Below, in pieces: positions 1-10,045 of a stretch of DNA of 64,000 nucleotides. The notes beneath the pieces were generated by a model, which worked only from the letters and a program-made list of their open reading frames with translations, was not told the origin of the DNA and ran no database searches. This DNA comes from Hygrophila difformis (taxonomy: Eukaryota; Streptophyta; Magnoliopsida; Lamiales; Acanthaceae). The stretch spans positions 62,696,195 through 62,760,194 of the forward strand of contig JAOANR010000003.1 of NCBI GenBank assembly GCA_030278955.1. The letters run 5' to 3'. The translations under genes and the position numbers were made by a program. How positions within the stretch are numbered: position 1 is the first letter of the stretch; every line of letters starts with the position of its first letter.

Positions 1-214
1 GCGAGTCAGAAATTGGTACTGCTGGAGGCGTAATGGTGATCGGAGCATCAATTGCAGGAGCTATTTCCGCCTGGTTACGACCACGACCTCGTCCACCCCT
101 TCCGCGGCCGCCTCCTCGATTGCCACCGCAATTCCCGCCTCTGGTGCGTGGGCTTCCACGAGTTGGGAGAGGCGCGGCTTCAGTGTTGGAACTCCTGGTC
201 CTTGTCGTCACCAT
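1..214 (-). CDS. RG-rich ORF, partial; possible extra 3' ORF of the neighbouring Copia element
   Basis: Reading the minus strand from the ATG at 214, an open frame of 71 codons runs off the left edge. It starts with MVTTRTRSSN, followed by an arginine/glycine tract (about residues 25-47) and a proline/isoleucine-rich stretch. I recognise no domain. It lies about 390 bp downstream of the pol stop of a SIRE-type Copia in the same orientation. SIRE/Maximus elements are known to carry an extra, sometimes env-like, ORF at this place, so it may belong to the element. It could equally be the N-terminus of a gag or of an unrelated gene. The frame on the opposite strand (33-326) is its shadow. Confidence 0.4.
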   Translation of the reverse strand, partial: MVTTRTRSSNTEAAPLPTRGSPRTRGGNCGGNRGGGRGRGGRGRGRNQAEIAPAIDAPITITPPAVPISDS

Positions 215-603
215 GATTTCTACACAAGAGAATGAGAGCGATGCGGGATTAATGGATTCTCAGAGAAATAGAAATCCCGAGAGCGAAGGGGCTGGAGGAG
301 GAGAGGGAAGCGGGGAAAGTTTCTGAAAAAAAAAACGAGAGCAGGATGAAAAAGAAACTTCCCTTTCTTGAGGCAAGAGATCATCCAACATCCCACCTAG
401 GTAGCCGGTTACCAAGAAAAATAATAACTTCCCTTATTTAGACACATGGCTGAAGGGAAATAAAGATTGAGTTTCCTGCAATAAAAAATTAGTTAAGTAT
501 GGGATCTCTTTATAATAAGGCTAATATAATATTTAAGGAAGTCTTAGGAAAACTTAGCCATTTTAAATATTGTCGAGTGAGATCCCGTAGACCCTTTTGG
601 AAC
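215..603. other. Non-coding segment between Copia pol and the left-edge ORF
   Basis: AT-rich with a purine run near 327-337 and no long frame. It has no match to the LTR at 5644-6558, so the 3' LTR of the Copia is not here. It may be the 3' leader of the element. Confidence 0.4.
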
Positions 604-3600
604 TTAGACTATGGTGCATAGACCAAGTTCCCGCCTCAGCTTTTCAAATCGTTCTCCATCAAGAGCTTTGGTGATGTCCGCGTTTTGTTCTTGTGTTCCA
701 ACATACTCCAGGGACACTACTTCATCTTCCACGAGTTCACGGATAAAGTGGTGCCTAACATCAATGTGCTTGGTTCGACTGTGTTGTACTGGATTTTTTG
801 AAATACTTATCGCACTCATGTTGTCACAGAGAACCACTAGCTTGTCTTGTTCGACGCCATAGTCACTAATCATTTGTCTCATCCATAAGAGCTGTGCACA
901 ACAGCTCCCTGCTGCAATGTACTCCGCTTCTGCCGTGGACAAGGATATAGAATTCTGTTTTTTGCTGTACCAACTTACCAAGTTGGTTCCAACATAGAAA
1001 CATCCTCCTGTGGTGCTTTTCCTGTCATCGACATTACCAGCCCAATCTGCATCAGTGTATCCTATCAATTGTAGGTTGGATTCCTTGGAGTACCATATGC
1101 CCAAATCAGGTGTTCCAGCAATGTATCGGATCACCCTTTTTGCTGCCTTGAGGTGAGACTCCTTTGGGTCTGCTTGATATCGGGCACATACCCCAATTGA
1201 ATAACTGATGTCCGGTCTACTTGCTGAGAGATAGAGTAGACTTCCAATGATCCCTCTATACATCTTTTGATCAACACTCTTTCCTGTTGGATCCTTGTGC
1301 AATTTGTCAGATGTTCCTATCGGTGTTCGAACAGGCTTGCTGGATTCCAGCCCAAATTTCTTGACAATGCTTTTAGCATATTTCGATTGATTTAGGAAGG
1401 TCCCTTCCTTTTTCTGAGTAACCTGCATGCCAAGGAAAAATGTTAATTCACCTACCATACTCATCTCAAACTCCTTACCCATAGTCTCGATGAACTTGTC
1501 TTTGAGCACATGGGAGGTTGATCCGTACACGATATCATCCACATAAAGTTGAGCCACTATGATTCCTTTGGAGTCTTCCTTGATGAACATGGTCTTGTCT
1601 GTACTCCCTCTTCTATATCCATTTTTCAACAGATATTTCGATAGCCTCTCGTACCATGCCCTTGGTGCTTGTTTAAGTCCGTAGAGAGCTTTGTTTAGTC
1701 GAAAGACATGGTCTGGAAGGTCTGTGTCTTTGAAGCCCTTAGGTTGCTCCACATACACTTCTTCTTTCAACCAACCATTTAGGAAGGCGCTTTTCACGTC
1801 CATCTGGTAGAGTTTAAAGCCCATTGAACAAGCAATGGCAAGAAGTAATCTCACAGCTTCGAGTCTTGCTACAGGTGCAAAAGTCTCACTGTAGTCCACT
1901 CCCTCCACTTGGGTGTATCCTTGAGCTACGAGCCTGGCTTTGTTGCGAATCACATTTCCATTCTCGTCACTCTTGTTCTTGAAGACCCATTTTGTGCCAA
2001 TGACGTTGGTGTGCTCTGGACGCTCGACCAAGGTCCACACTTCATTCCTCTTGAACTGGGCAAGTTCTTCTTGCATTGCATTGATCCAGTTTTCATCTTG
2101 TAGAGCTTCTTCAACTCTAGTAGGTTCAATCCTGGAGGTGAAGCAATGCAACCCAGCAAACTCTCTATAGTCAATTTTCTTCTTAACTCGAGTTCTTCGA
2201 TCTTCAAGAACATCCCCAATCACATCCTCTGGATTGTGATTACGATGGATTCTGACTTGGGGGGCAGCCACCTCTGACTGTGATGGTGTTCCGACTGGTG
2301 TTTGAACACCGGGTTGGATCTCCTCACTTTCAGTAGTAGTTTCCAGCTTGTCTCCTGATAAAGATTGATCTTGTCCAGAGCTTTGGGTGTCTTTCTCTGC
2401 ATCCTCCTCTTGGGATTCGACTGGTGTTCCTCTGTTGGGCGCATCTTCCACAATGACATTTGTGGATTCGATTACCTTCCTGGTTCTAGAGTTGTATACT
2501 CGAAAAGCCTTGCTAGAGGTTGAATACCCAACAAAGATGCCTTCGTCACTTTTCTCCTTGAACTTCCCAGTATGTTCCCTGTCATTAAGCACAAAACACT
2601 TGCAACCAAAGATGTGAAAATATGATATTGAAGTCTTTTTACCCTTCCATAATTTATATGGAGTCATGAGTGTTTTAGGCCTGATGTACACTCGATTTAT
2701 CATATAACACGCCGTGTTCATTGCTTCTGCCCAGAGAAACTCAGGAACCTTCTTGGAGTTGATCATGACTCGTGCCATTTCTTGCAGGGTGCGATTCTTC
2801 CTTTCTACAACTCCGTTCTGCTGGGGAGTTTTGGGTGTTGAAAATTCGTGTTTGATTCCAAGGCTGGAACAGTAATCATCAAATGCCTGATTTTCGAATT
2901 CCTTCCCATGATCACTGCGAATTCTTTTCACTTTGCAGTCTTTTTCGTTCATAATTTGGTTGCACAGTTTCATAAAGACCTTGAAGGCTTCGCTCTTTTC
3001 CCTGAGAAAATCAACCCACATATATCTGGAAAAATCATCTACACAAACGAATATATACCGTTTACCTCCCAGACTAGGAATTTCAGTTGGTCCAATGAGG
3101 TCCATGTGTAAGAGTTCCAGACAATGTGTTGTTGCATTGTGTTCCGTCACGGGATGGGACACGTGTTTGTTTGTTTTTGGCACAGTCTTCACAGAAATCC
3201 GAGGCATGCTTCTTAAGGTCTGGAAGTCCACGAACGGCTCCTGTTCTGCTTAGCTTGATTAGATCCCTGAAGTTCAGATGACCTAATTTCTCATGCCAAA
3301 GTAGGTTCCGGGAACCCCCTGCATCCTTCACAAAATTACAGGTTTGCACAAGCAAATAGCAGTCATTTCGAGATCTTAGACCTCTCATGACACATACATT
3401 GTTGGAATCAAGAACTTCACAATATTTTTTGTTAAAGGATACAGTCAAGTCCTCATCGCATAGTTGACTTATGCTTATAAGATTGGCATGCAGTCCTTCC
3501 ACATAGTAGACATTGTTGAGCTTGGGCAGGCCATTTCCGTGGAGAGTTCCTTGTCCAGAGAGACGACCTTTCTTACCATCTCCAAAGACCACGGATCCAC

Positions 3601-3673
3601 CATCAATATCTTTGAATGGTTTAAGAACACCTTTGTCTCCAGTCATGTGCCTCGAGCAACCACTATCGAAGTA
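604..3673 (-). pseudogene. Copia pol: protease, integrase, reverse transcriptase, RNase H (broken)
   Basis: The frame 3083-3646 carries the aspartic protease motif DSGCSRHMTGD just after a premature TAG at 3674-3676, then the pre-integrase zinc site. It shifts frame near 3150 into the long frame 604-3231. That frame holds the integrase core ([11 protein letters not shown] and [12 protein letters not shown]), the Copia RT ([47 protein letters not shown]) and RNase H ([19 protein letters not shown]), ending at a TAG at 604-606. The polyprotein would release the enzymes for reverse transcription and integration. With one stop and one frameshift it cannot be made in one piece. All catalytic motifs I can check are otherwise present, so inactivation looks fairly recent. 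Confidence 0.88.
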
Positions 3674-5596
3674 CTACGTCGCACTCTTATCCTTTTGTCG
3701 AGAGGATAGGAAAGCAACGTTACACCTTGCTGAAATTTTGGTTACCCATTCTCGCCTTATGGAGATCCTCTTCTTGAGTTCTTCATTAGGCCAGCTCACA
3801 GGTCTTCCCTCAAGAAGATCCTTGATAATCCTCCGACAGTGTTCGGTCCTGTGTCCTCTGAACTTGCAATAGTCGCATATGAGAGGTCCTTTGAAGGAGT
3901 TCCTCCTTTTGCTGTGGCCCTTGGAACCTTTGGGAGAGGTTCTAGTGGTTTGCCTTGGTGTTCGATCATCTAGTTGACCTCTTGCAACGAACTTGATTTT
4001 CCCTTTGGAGGTAGAGGCGGAGTTGAAGTTGTTGTACCCAAGGCCTTGCTTGTTCCCATGAGATTTCCCAGCTGCTAGAGCATCATCAAGTTTAGCCTTG
4101 CCTTTATTCATGTCCGACGGAATCTTTTCAAATTTGCTGAGCTTCTCCCTGAGTTCAGTGATTTCCACAGTGAGAAGATCATGCTTGGAAGAAGCCTTTT
4201 CCTTTTCCTCTTTCTCGTAGAGTATTCCAGCTTCGAGTTCCGTCACATGGATGGACACCACTTCAGCTTTAGACAGTAAGTCTTTGTTCACGTCTATGAG
4301 CCTCTCAATCTCATTTCTAAGATCCTGATTGGTTTTTTGGAGGTCTTCTATCTCAGTCATCGAAGCTTCAAGCCTTTCGAATACTTCATTGTAGAGATCC
4401 GTGAGACGTTCTATTTTATCTGCCTCCTTGCTGCTAAGAGAAGCACAATCATGGTCAGAGAAATAATTATTCACTGGGTTAGAAGTGGTACCGTGTTGTG
4501 ACTCAGTGTCCGAACATGAGTTTGAATCCCATGTTCCTGGTGCCATAAGAGCAATCCCATGCTCAGATTCTCCTTCAATGCATTCTGGTTCCTCATCATG
4601 ATCACTGAAGGTGATGTGATAGGTCTTCTTCTCCTTCTTCTTTAGATTTCCATAATATGCCCTAATGTGACCAAAACCTCTGCATTCATAGCATTCCGGT
4701 CCCTTGGGCCTTTCTTCAGTTTGTTGATCCTTGCCATAGGGTTTGGATCTCCTTTTGGGATCTCTCCTGGAGTTCGATCCTTCGCCCTTTCCACTAGGAA
4801 ACCCTTCCTTCCATTTCTTATTCTTAAGAAGTCTGGCCAGTCTCTTTGTGAGAAGAGAGATCTCGTCATCATCACTGTGATCACTGTCAATCTCGGCTTC
4901 CTTGTCATTCACCAATTTTGACTCAGCCTTGAAGGCGATACTCTTGCTTCCGACTTCCTTGCAGTGATCCATCTCCCATGATTGAAGTATTCCCATTAGT
5001 TCGTCCACTTGCATAGTGGAGTAGTCCTTGTAGAGTTCAAGGGCTGCAATCTTTGGATTGAACCTGTCAGGAATAGTTCCTACGATCTTCCTTACCAACT
5101 CTTGTTGGGAATAGATTTTCCCAAGTTGATGTGCCTGATTGGTTAGGTCACGAATTCTACCAACATAGCTAACGATACTCTCATTTTCATCCATAACAAG
5201 TTTATGAAATTGAGTTTCTATGGAGATTAACTTGGAAGATCTAACGGAAGCCATAACTTCATGGGAGTTTACCAGTACTACCCATGCATCATAAGCAGTG
5301 TCACACGAGGAGATAAGCTTGTATTGTTCTTCAGTAACTCCGTTGAAAATAGCATTGAGAGCCTTAGAGTTCATGGAGGATAGGGACTTTTCTTCCACTG
5401 TCCATTTGTCTTTGGGTTTTGGTGTTTTGACACCTTCATCGTCCTCTACAGTGGGACGCTCGAACTTGGATTCAACGGCATCCCAGACTCCCTCATCAAT
5501 TGCCATAAGGAAGGCCCTCATCCTGGTTTTCCAGTAGGAGAAGTTCGTTCCATCTAGCAAGGGAGGCCTGGAAATGTTTCCTCCTTCACGACTCAT
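3674..5596 (-). CDS. Copia gag polyprotein (640 residues)
   Basis: Starts at ATG 5596, 34 nt past the primer site. The N-terminal domain (LLDGTNFSYWKTRMRAFLM, about residues 13-31) is the usual plant Copia gag fold that packages element RNA. A first zinc knuckle near residue 303 (CYECRGFGH) has lost its last cysteine, which is tyrosine here. A heptad-rich coiled coil follows, about residues 390-500, and a second, intact CX2CX4HX4C knuckle (CDYCKFRGHRTEHC) lies near 580. In the parent element the frame would continue in phase into the protease; a TAG at 3674-3676 now ends it. Its length and two knuckles match SIRE-type gags. Confidence 0.85.
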   Translation of the reverse strand: MSREGGNISRPPLLDGTNFSYWKTRMRAFLMAIDEGVWDAVESKFERPTVEDDEGVKTPKPKDKWTVEEKSLSSMNSKALNAIFNGVTEEQYKLISSCDTAYDAWVVLVNSHEVMASVRSSKLISIETQFHKLVMDENESIVSYVGRIRDLTNQAHQLGKIYSQQELVRKIVGTIPDRFNPKIAALELYKDYSTMQVDELMGILQSWEMDHCKEVGSKSIAFKAESKLVNDKEAEIDSDHSDDDEISLLTKRLARLLKNKKWKEGFPSGKGEGSNSRRDPKRRSKPYGKDQQTEERPKGPECYECRGFGHIRAYYGNLKKKEKKTYHITFSDHDEEPECIEGESEHGIALMAPGTWDSNSCSDTESQHGTTSNPVNNYFSDHDCASLSSKEADKIERLTDLYNEVFERLEASMTEIEDLQKTNQDLRNEIERLIDVNKDLLSKAEVVSIHVTELEAGILYEKEEKEKASSKHDLLTVEITELREKLSKFEKIPSDMNKGKAKLDDALAAGKSHGNKQGLGYNNFNSASTSKGKIKFVARGQLDDRTPRQTTRTSPKGSKGHSKRRNSFKGPLICDYCKFRGHRTEHCRRIIKDLLEGRPVSWPNEELKKRISIRREWVTKISARCNVAFLSSRQKDKSAT

Positions 5597-5629
5597 CTTG
5601 ACGTTTGGATCTCACCCGAGGGTGTGTGC

Positions 5630-5641
5630 GCTCTGATACCA
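5630..5641 (-). promoter_or_regulatory. Primer binding site, initiator tRNA-Met
   Basis: The minus strand reads TGGTATCAGAGC, complementary to the 3' end of plant initiator tRNA-Met. It lies two nucleotides from the LTR end at 5644 and starts minus-strand DNA synthesis of the Copia. Confidence 0.92.
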
Positions 5642-5643
5642 CT

Positions 5644-6558
5644 TGTTGGTCCACTTTTCGTCAAGACTAAGTATCTAAATCCCGACTGTTTGTTCAACCA
5701 CACACTTAAATCAAATATTAGTAGGTTAGTTAACCAAAGTAAATAAGTGCAGTAAAGAAACAAGAACAAACAGAGAGTTGTTGACCCAGTTCGGCCCAAG
5801 GCCTACGTCTGGGGGATACCAATCCAGGAGTGTTCCACTATGTGTTCGAACACCACGTTACAACACGAACAATAGTGAACTAGTAATCTTTTACTCCAAC
5901 ACCCAAGCAGATGATCGATGGTACCAGAAACTCCCCTTTCTGGTGAGAATACTCCGATTCTTCTTCGACCCCTTGAAGATACCTCCTCCAAGTTTCTCTT
6001 GAGTGAACCTTTAAAAGATCATCCCTTTGATGTAGCAATGTATGGGCAGTATCTTGTTGACACGAACTTGAGTGTTGCCCTTGATTGAAAGTGTCGAAAT
6101 CAATCAAGGGTGCTTAAGTGCTCGATGAGACGAATGACCATCAAGTGACAATCTCCTTCACAAGTGATGAACCTCGCGGATGGGGTGAAGAGATTGAATG
6201 GGGATTTCTCACACGTTTTGCTATTGCTTTTCAAGAATAATGGAATCGGTGCTTGATCCACAGCTAATCGTCCTTCTTAAAAAGATGTTCGAAATCCCTG
6301 TTGCTATGGAAGGGAATACACTATCCCATAAATTCTTCCTCCTTCCATAGCCAATTCATTCCTTACTCGGTTGGGAGGATTCGCTTGCCATAACTCGAAC
6401 GTTCATCATAAGGAAATGATAGAAGACCGTTGGGGGGACGCTCCTAACCAAGCTGCATTGGCCTTATCCGATTTGCAGAGATATCTTGCCAAGAATATTA
6501 CGCGGATAAGACTAAGGGGTGGGGACCTATCTAATGTTCATCATTGGGTTGGAACACA
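5644..6558 (-). repeat. 5' LTR of the SIRE-type Copia (915 bp, outer end inferred)
   Basis: The inner end (TGTTGG on the plus strand) is fixed by the primer site. The outer end is placed at an ACA at 6556-6558, giving TGT...ACA ends and a length typical for the lineage. Without the partner LTR the outer end is an estimate. Confidence 0.6.
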
Positions 6559-7144
6559 TTATCTCAAAATATGGGTACTAGCAAATTTAATTAACACCAC
6601 ACTATACATATACTATATTTAATTAAGTATATATTGATCACATATCAAAAAAGAGTGCTCATCCAAAAAAATAAAAAAAAAAAATAGTGTGGACATGCAT
6701 TCCCTTTATACAGTATTTCTTTATTGTGTAACAACAAAATCCTAATTCCCACTCCTTAAGGCCGTGTTCATCTTAATAAATTACTTTATCAAAGTTAATT
6801 ACATATTTACTTGGATGAATTATAATTCTTGAGGATGAAATAAATATATGAAATAATAATAATAATAATCCCATTAAAATAGGTGAAATTAAGTTAAGTC
6901 AATCACAATTTTAAAAGGAGCATACTCAAATTACTACTACTAGCTCATCCAAAAAAAAATTACTACTACTAGTATATTAGTAGTATAAATTAAATGCGAA
7001 TGGTGGAGGTAGTAGTAGTTGTACATTAACTCATAAATAAAAGCTCTAATAAAAGGTTTAAGGACAACCCATCCCAAAATTCCCCAATCCCGAGGGAATG
7101 AAAACTGCTATTAGTTCCTAATAACTACCTATCTGGCCTCTGCT
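6559..7144 (+). promoter_or_regulatory. AT-rich upstream region of the metalloproteinase gene
   Basis: No coding frame. Contains A-runs, an (AAT)n microsatellite near 6855-6869, and repeated TACTACTACTAG blocks around 6940-6975 that form a near-palindrome. A TATA-like CATAAATAAAA at 7032-7042 lies about 105 bp upstream of the ATG and is the best core-promoter candidate. The exact transcription start cannot be seen. Confidence 0.4.
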
Positions 7145-8407
7145 ATGTTTCCGTTTTTCAGTTATACGACTTGTTGTGGTTCTCCTCCTCCTTCCTCTTC
7201 CCTTTGTTATCGCCGGTATCACTATTACTCGTCTCTATTATTATTATTATTATTATTATTGCTAATTACTACTACTACTACTAGTACTTGTCTCACCCTC
7301 GCCAGTACTGATGATCATTATTTCTCCATCCCCGAATCCGACTCTAACCACACCTGGCGCGGCCTCATGCGGTTCCTCCATGCCGGCAAGGGCACCCACG
7401 TCTCCGACCTCAAGCGCTACTTCCGCCGCTTTGGCTACCTCGAGCTCTCGCCTAATAATAATAATAATAATAATACTACTAGCTTCACCTGCAGTGGCTG
7501 CAGCGGCAGTGATGATATTTTTGATGATGAATTTCAAAGGGCTTTGCTCTTGTATCAACATAAATTGGGATTGCCCCAGACAGGGGCACTTGACCCTGAT
7601 ACTATGATGGCCATCGTCTCGCCCAGGTGTGGGGTCCCCGATTTCGCCGCCGCCGCCGCCGCTGGGCCTCCTGCAGGGAGGCTTAAGAAGACGACGACAA
7701 CCCGCCGCTATGCTTACTTCTACGGACAGCCGAGGTGGTCCGCCGGAGCCCGCGGAGGTATGGTTCGGAATCTTACCTACGCCTTCTCGCCCGAAAACAC
7801 GATCGACTACGTGAGTCCGGCAGATATTCGGGCGGCGTTCGGGCGGGCGTTCGGGCGGTGGTCAGCGGTGATCCCTGTGAACTTTACGGAGGTGGGTGAG
7901 GAGTACTACTCGTCAGCGAACATAAAGATTGGGTGGTACAGGGGAGACCATGGAGACGGTGAGGCTTTTGATGGGGTGCTGGGGGTGCTGGCGCACGCGT
8001 TCTCGCCGCAGAACGGGAGGTTCCACCTGGACGGGGCGGAGAGGTGGGCAGTAGACTTTACAAGAGAGAAGTCGAAGGTGGCGGTGGATTTGGAATCGGT
8101 GGCGACGCACGAGATAGGGCACGTGCTGGGGCTGGCGCATTCACCGGTGAAGGAGGCGATTATGTATCCGAGTTTGAGCCCCAGGACCAAGAAGTTGGAT
8201 CTCCATATGGATGACGTGGAGGGGATCATCAATCTGTACGGTCCCAATCCCAATTTCAGGTACGACGCCAAGGCCCAGGCCGATACAACATCATCCTCCG
8301 CCGCCGCCGCCATAAGAATATCTGCACGTCCCGGCCTGCTCATCCTCCTCACCATAATCATCATCATCATCAACTGGACTACTCTTCTAATGCCCTCTCA
8401 TCTCTAA
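7145..8407 (+). CDS. Matrix metalloproteinase (matrixin, family M10A), GPI-anchored
   Basis: A single-exon frame of 420 residues, as is usual for plant MMPs. An N-terminal hydrophobic leucine run (about 30-41) serves as signal sequence. The prodomain carries the cysteine switch PRCGVPD (160-166) that keeps the enzyme latent. The catalytic domain has the zinc site HEIGHVLGLAH (322-332) and the Met-turn methionine at 340. A hydrophobic C-terminal tail (about 396-420) after a small-residue region suggests a GPI anchor, so the enzyme should act at the plasma membrane or in the cell wall on extracellular proteins. Odd point: homopeptide runs (L10, T5, N7, A6, I6) coded by trinucleotide microsatellites. 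All key residues are intact and there are no stops, so I judge it functional. Confidence 0.93.
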   Translation: MFPFFSYTTCCGSPPPSSSLCYRRYHYYSSLLLLLLLLLLITTTTTSTCLTLASTDDHYFSIPESDSNHTWRGLMRFLHAGKGTHVSDLKRYFRRFGYLELSPNNNNNNNTTSFTCSGCSGSDDIFDDEFQRALLLYQHKLGLPQTGALDPDTMMAIVSPRCGVPDFAAAAAAGPPAGRLKKTTTTRRYAYFYGQPRWSAGARGGMVRNLTYAFSPENTIDYVSPADIRAAFGRAFGRWSAVIPVNFTEVGEEYYSSANIKIGWYRGDHGDGEAFDGVLGVLAHAFSPQNGRFHLDGAERWAVDFTREKSKVAVDLESVATHEIGHVLGLAHSPVKEAIMYPSLSPRTKKLDLHMDDVEGIINLYGPNPNFRYDAKAQADTTSSSAAAAIRISARPGLLILLTIIIIIINWTTLLMPSHL

Positions 8408-8790
8408 TTTCATTTCATTTAATTTCTTCAATTCTCCCTTAAATAAGTTTAATTACCTTATTTTATTTTGCACTATTTTCATTATTTAACCAGAGCTCCA
8501 CACCACAATTTCAATTTGTATTCTACACACTACTGTATGTATCTCTAGTCTGCAGTATCGGATATTAGTACATTGTAAGGATAGTCTTCCTGGCAGACGG
8601 CAGTGCGGGGAAAGCGGGATAAATGTAGTAAATTCTTTTTCGGTGAGTGGACATTTTTTTTTTTTTTTTTTGGACATTTTGGTACGCCCGTGTGTTAATT
8701 ATTATATTTATATATTATCATATAGTACTATATGACCTCCGTTATCTTAAAGTTTATTACGGACCCATTTTTAAAGTAATTTAATGTATA
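8408..8790. other. 3' flank of the metalloproteinase gene
   Basis: AT-rich, presumably holding the 3' UTR; an AATAAG at 8442-8447 could be a polyadenylation signal. A T-run lies at 8655-8672. No gene seen. Confidence 0.4.
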
Positions 8791-9048
8791 CTCCCTCCGT
8801 CCCACATAACGTGTCATGTTTGACTTTTTGACACTGTTCATTGTTCAATTTTGACTCAATTTTATTGCAATTATATATTGGATAAAAATAGCCGAGGTTC
8901 GTCTTATTAGAATCGTATGATCATGTAGTTTTAGAATATGTACTTTATATAATTTTTCATTGTATATATTTTGAGATAATAACGATTGAAAAAGTGCATT
9001 GGATTGTGTGCAAAAGTCAAACAAGACAAGTTAAATGGGACGGGGGAG
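8791..9048. mobile_element. Stowaway MITE (258 bp)
   Basis: Ends CTCCCTCCGTCCCA and TGGGACGGGGGAG are inverted copies of the Stowaway consensus, flanked by TA on both sides (8789-8790, 9049-9050). Non-coding, so it would be moved by a Tc1/mariner transposase supplied elsewhere. Confidence 0.9.
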
Positions 9049-9055
9049 TATTTTA

Positions 9056-9205
9056 AAGGGGAAAGTTATAAAAATAGCCATTACAAGAGTCTATTCCACT
9101 TTTAGGCCATTATAAGTTGAATTTCCAGAATTAGGCCATTACAAACACATGTTGAATGAAATTAAGCCATAAGGACCAATTTGAAAATTAATTAATTCCC
9201 AACAA
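9056..9205. repeat. Left arm of an imperfect inverted repeat flanking the pararetrovirus
   Basis: Contains three spaced copies of a GGCCATTA-like word (TTAGGCCATTAYAA). It aligns along about 150 bp with the reverse complement of 16690-16850, with obvious but imperfect identity. Confidence 0.65.
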
Positions 9206-9316
9206 CTTTTCCTTTCTTTCATTAAAACCCCAAAAAAGTTTAACTTTATTTACTTTAGTCCTTTGTCAATATACTTAAGTTTTCACTATATAAATGACAC
9301 CCAATGCGCTTGAAAA

Positions 9317-9328
9317 TGGTATCAGAGC
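9317..9328 (+). promoter_or_regulatory. Pararetroviral primer binding site (tRNA-Met)
   Basis: TGGTATCAGAGC, followed by CT, is complementary to initiator tRNA-Met. In caulimovirids it marks the minus-strand start and map position zero. No LTR precedes it. Confidence 0.85.
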
Positions 9329-9535
9329 CTAGGTTTTATTGAAGTACATATTAATTATATTATTTATAATATTTTATTTCTTAATGGAGAAGATTTAATT
9401 ATTTAATGGATTCAATTAATTTGAAACCCACGAGTTATTTCCAAATTTTGGAAATAAAAAATAGAAAATTCCAAAGGAATTTCTTGAACTTGTCCATGGG
9501 ACAAGATATTATCAAAATCAGTTTCTTTCCTAAAA

Positions 9536-10045
9536 ATGAGAGGAACGGATTGGAAAGAAATTGATCCGGATAGCTCTAAGTTCTCACAGGACTTAAGGGA
9601 AATCCAAAAAACGATTCAAGATTATGGTAACCGGGTATTAATTATACCTGGAAAAATAGATAACTTGAATCAGTCAACAGAGGAGATCTTGAAATTATTT
9701 CAAGATCTAAAGAAAGAAATTTTGAATCTGAAATTTGACATTTCGGAGATCAAGAAAAGGCAGAAGATATTCCTGGATCTTCCAAGAATAACCAAGCCAA
9801 TATTAGAGATGCATTCGGACAGTACTAGCTTTACATCAAAAGGGTAAAGCAACTATGGTTCCAAAGCAGAAATCACAAGAAGAGCTTATGATCGATCTCC
9901 TGAAAACAGTCGAATGAGTGTTTCCAGGGCAGATCTATCAGATCTACAAAAATTAGCAGAATCATTTTCCCAACTTGGGATTATGGATCTCGTTAATGTA
10001 AAACCCAATGAAGTTCTTCAATTGGGTTATGCGGAGGAATCATGA
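9536..10045 (+). pseudogene. Pararetroviral small ORF with coiled coil, one nonsense codon
   Basis: The frame opens at ATG 9536 and meets a TAA at 9845-9847. The same frame then continues open to a TGA at 10043-10045, which overlaps the next start as ATGA. The first part is charged with hydrophobic heptads (about residues 15-80), consistent with a coiled coil like the virion-associated proteins of caulimovirids. That functional link is an inference from position and structure only. Compact ATGA overlaps are typical of the family's translation. Confidence 0.55.

Larger units (their letters stand above)
1..6558 (-). mobile_element. SIRE-type Ty1/Copia retrotransposon, minus strand, incomplete in the window
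   Basis: Order on the minus strand is LTR (6558-5644), tRNA-Met primer site, long gag with two zinc knuckles and a coiled coil, protease, integrase, reverse transcriptase and RNase H. The long gag, the Copia domain order (integrase before RT) and the roughly 0.9-kb LTR fit the SIRE/Maximus lineage. No second LTR is present down to base 1, so either it lies left of the window or the element is truncated. One nonsense codon (3674-3676) and one frameshift (about 3150) break pol. Confidence 0.8.

Noticed and set aside
33..326. Plus-strand 97-codon proline-rich ORF
   Set aside because: It is the reverse of the RG-rich minus-strand frame starting at 214, which has the better start context and composition.
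7262..8373. Minus-strand ORFs across the metalloproteinase
   Set aside because: Homopolymeric isoleucine/methionine runs come from reading trinucleotide repeats backwards; all metalloproteinase motifs are on the plus strand.
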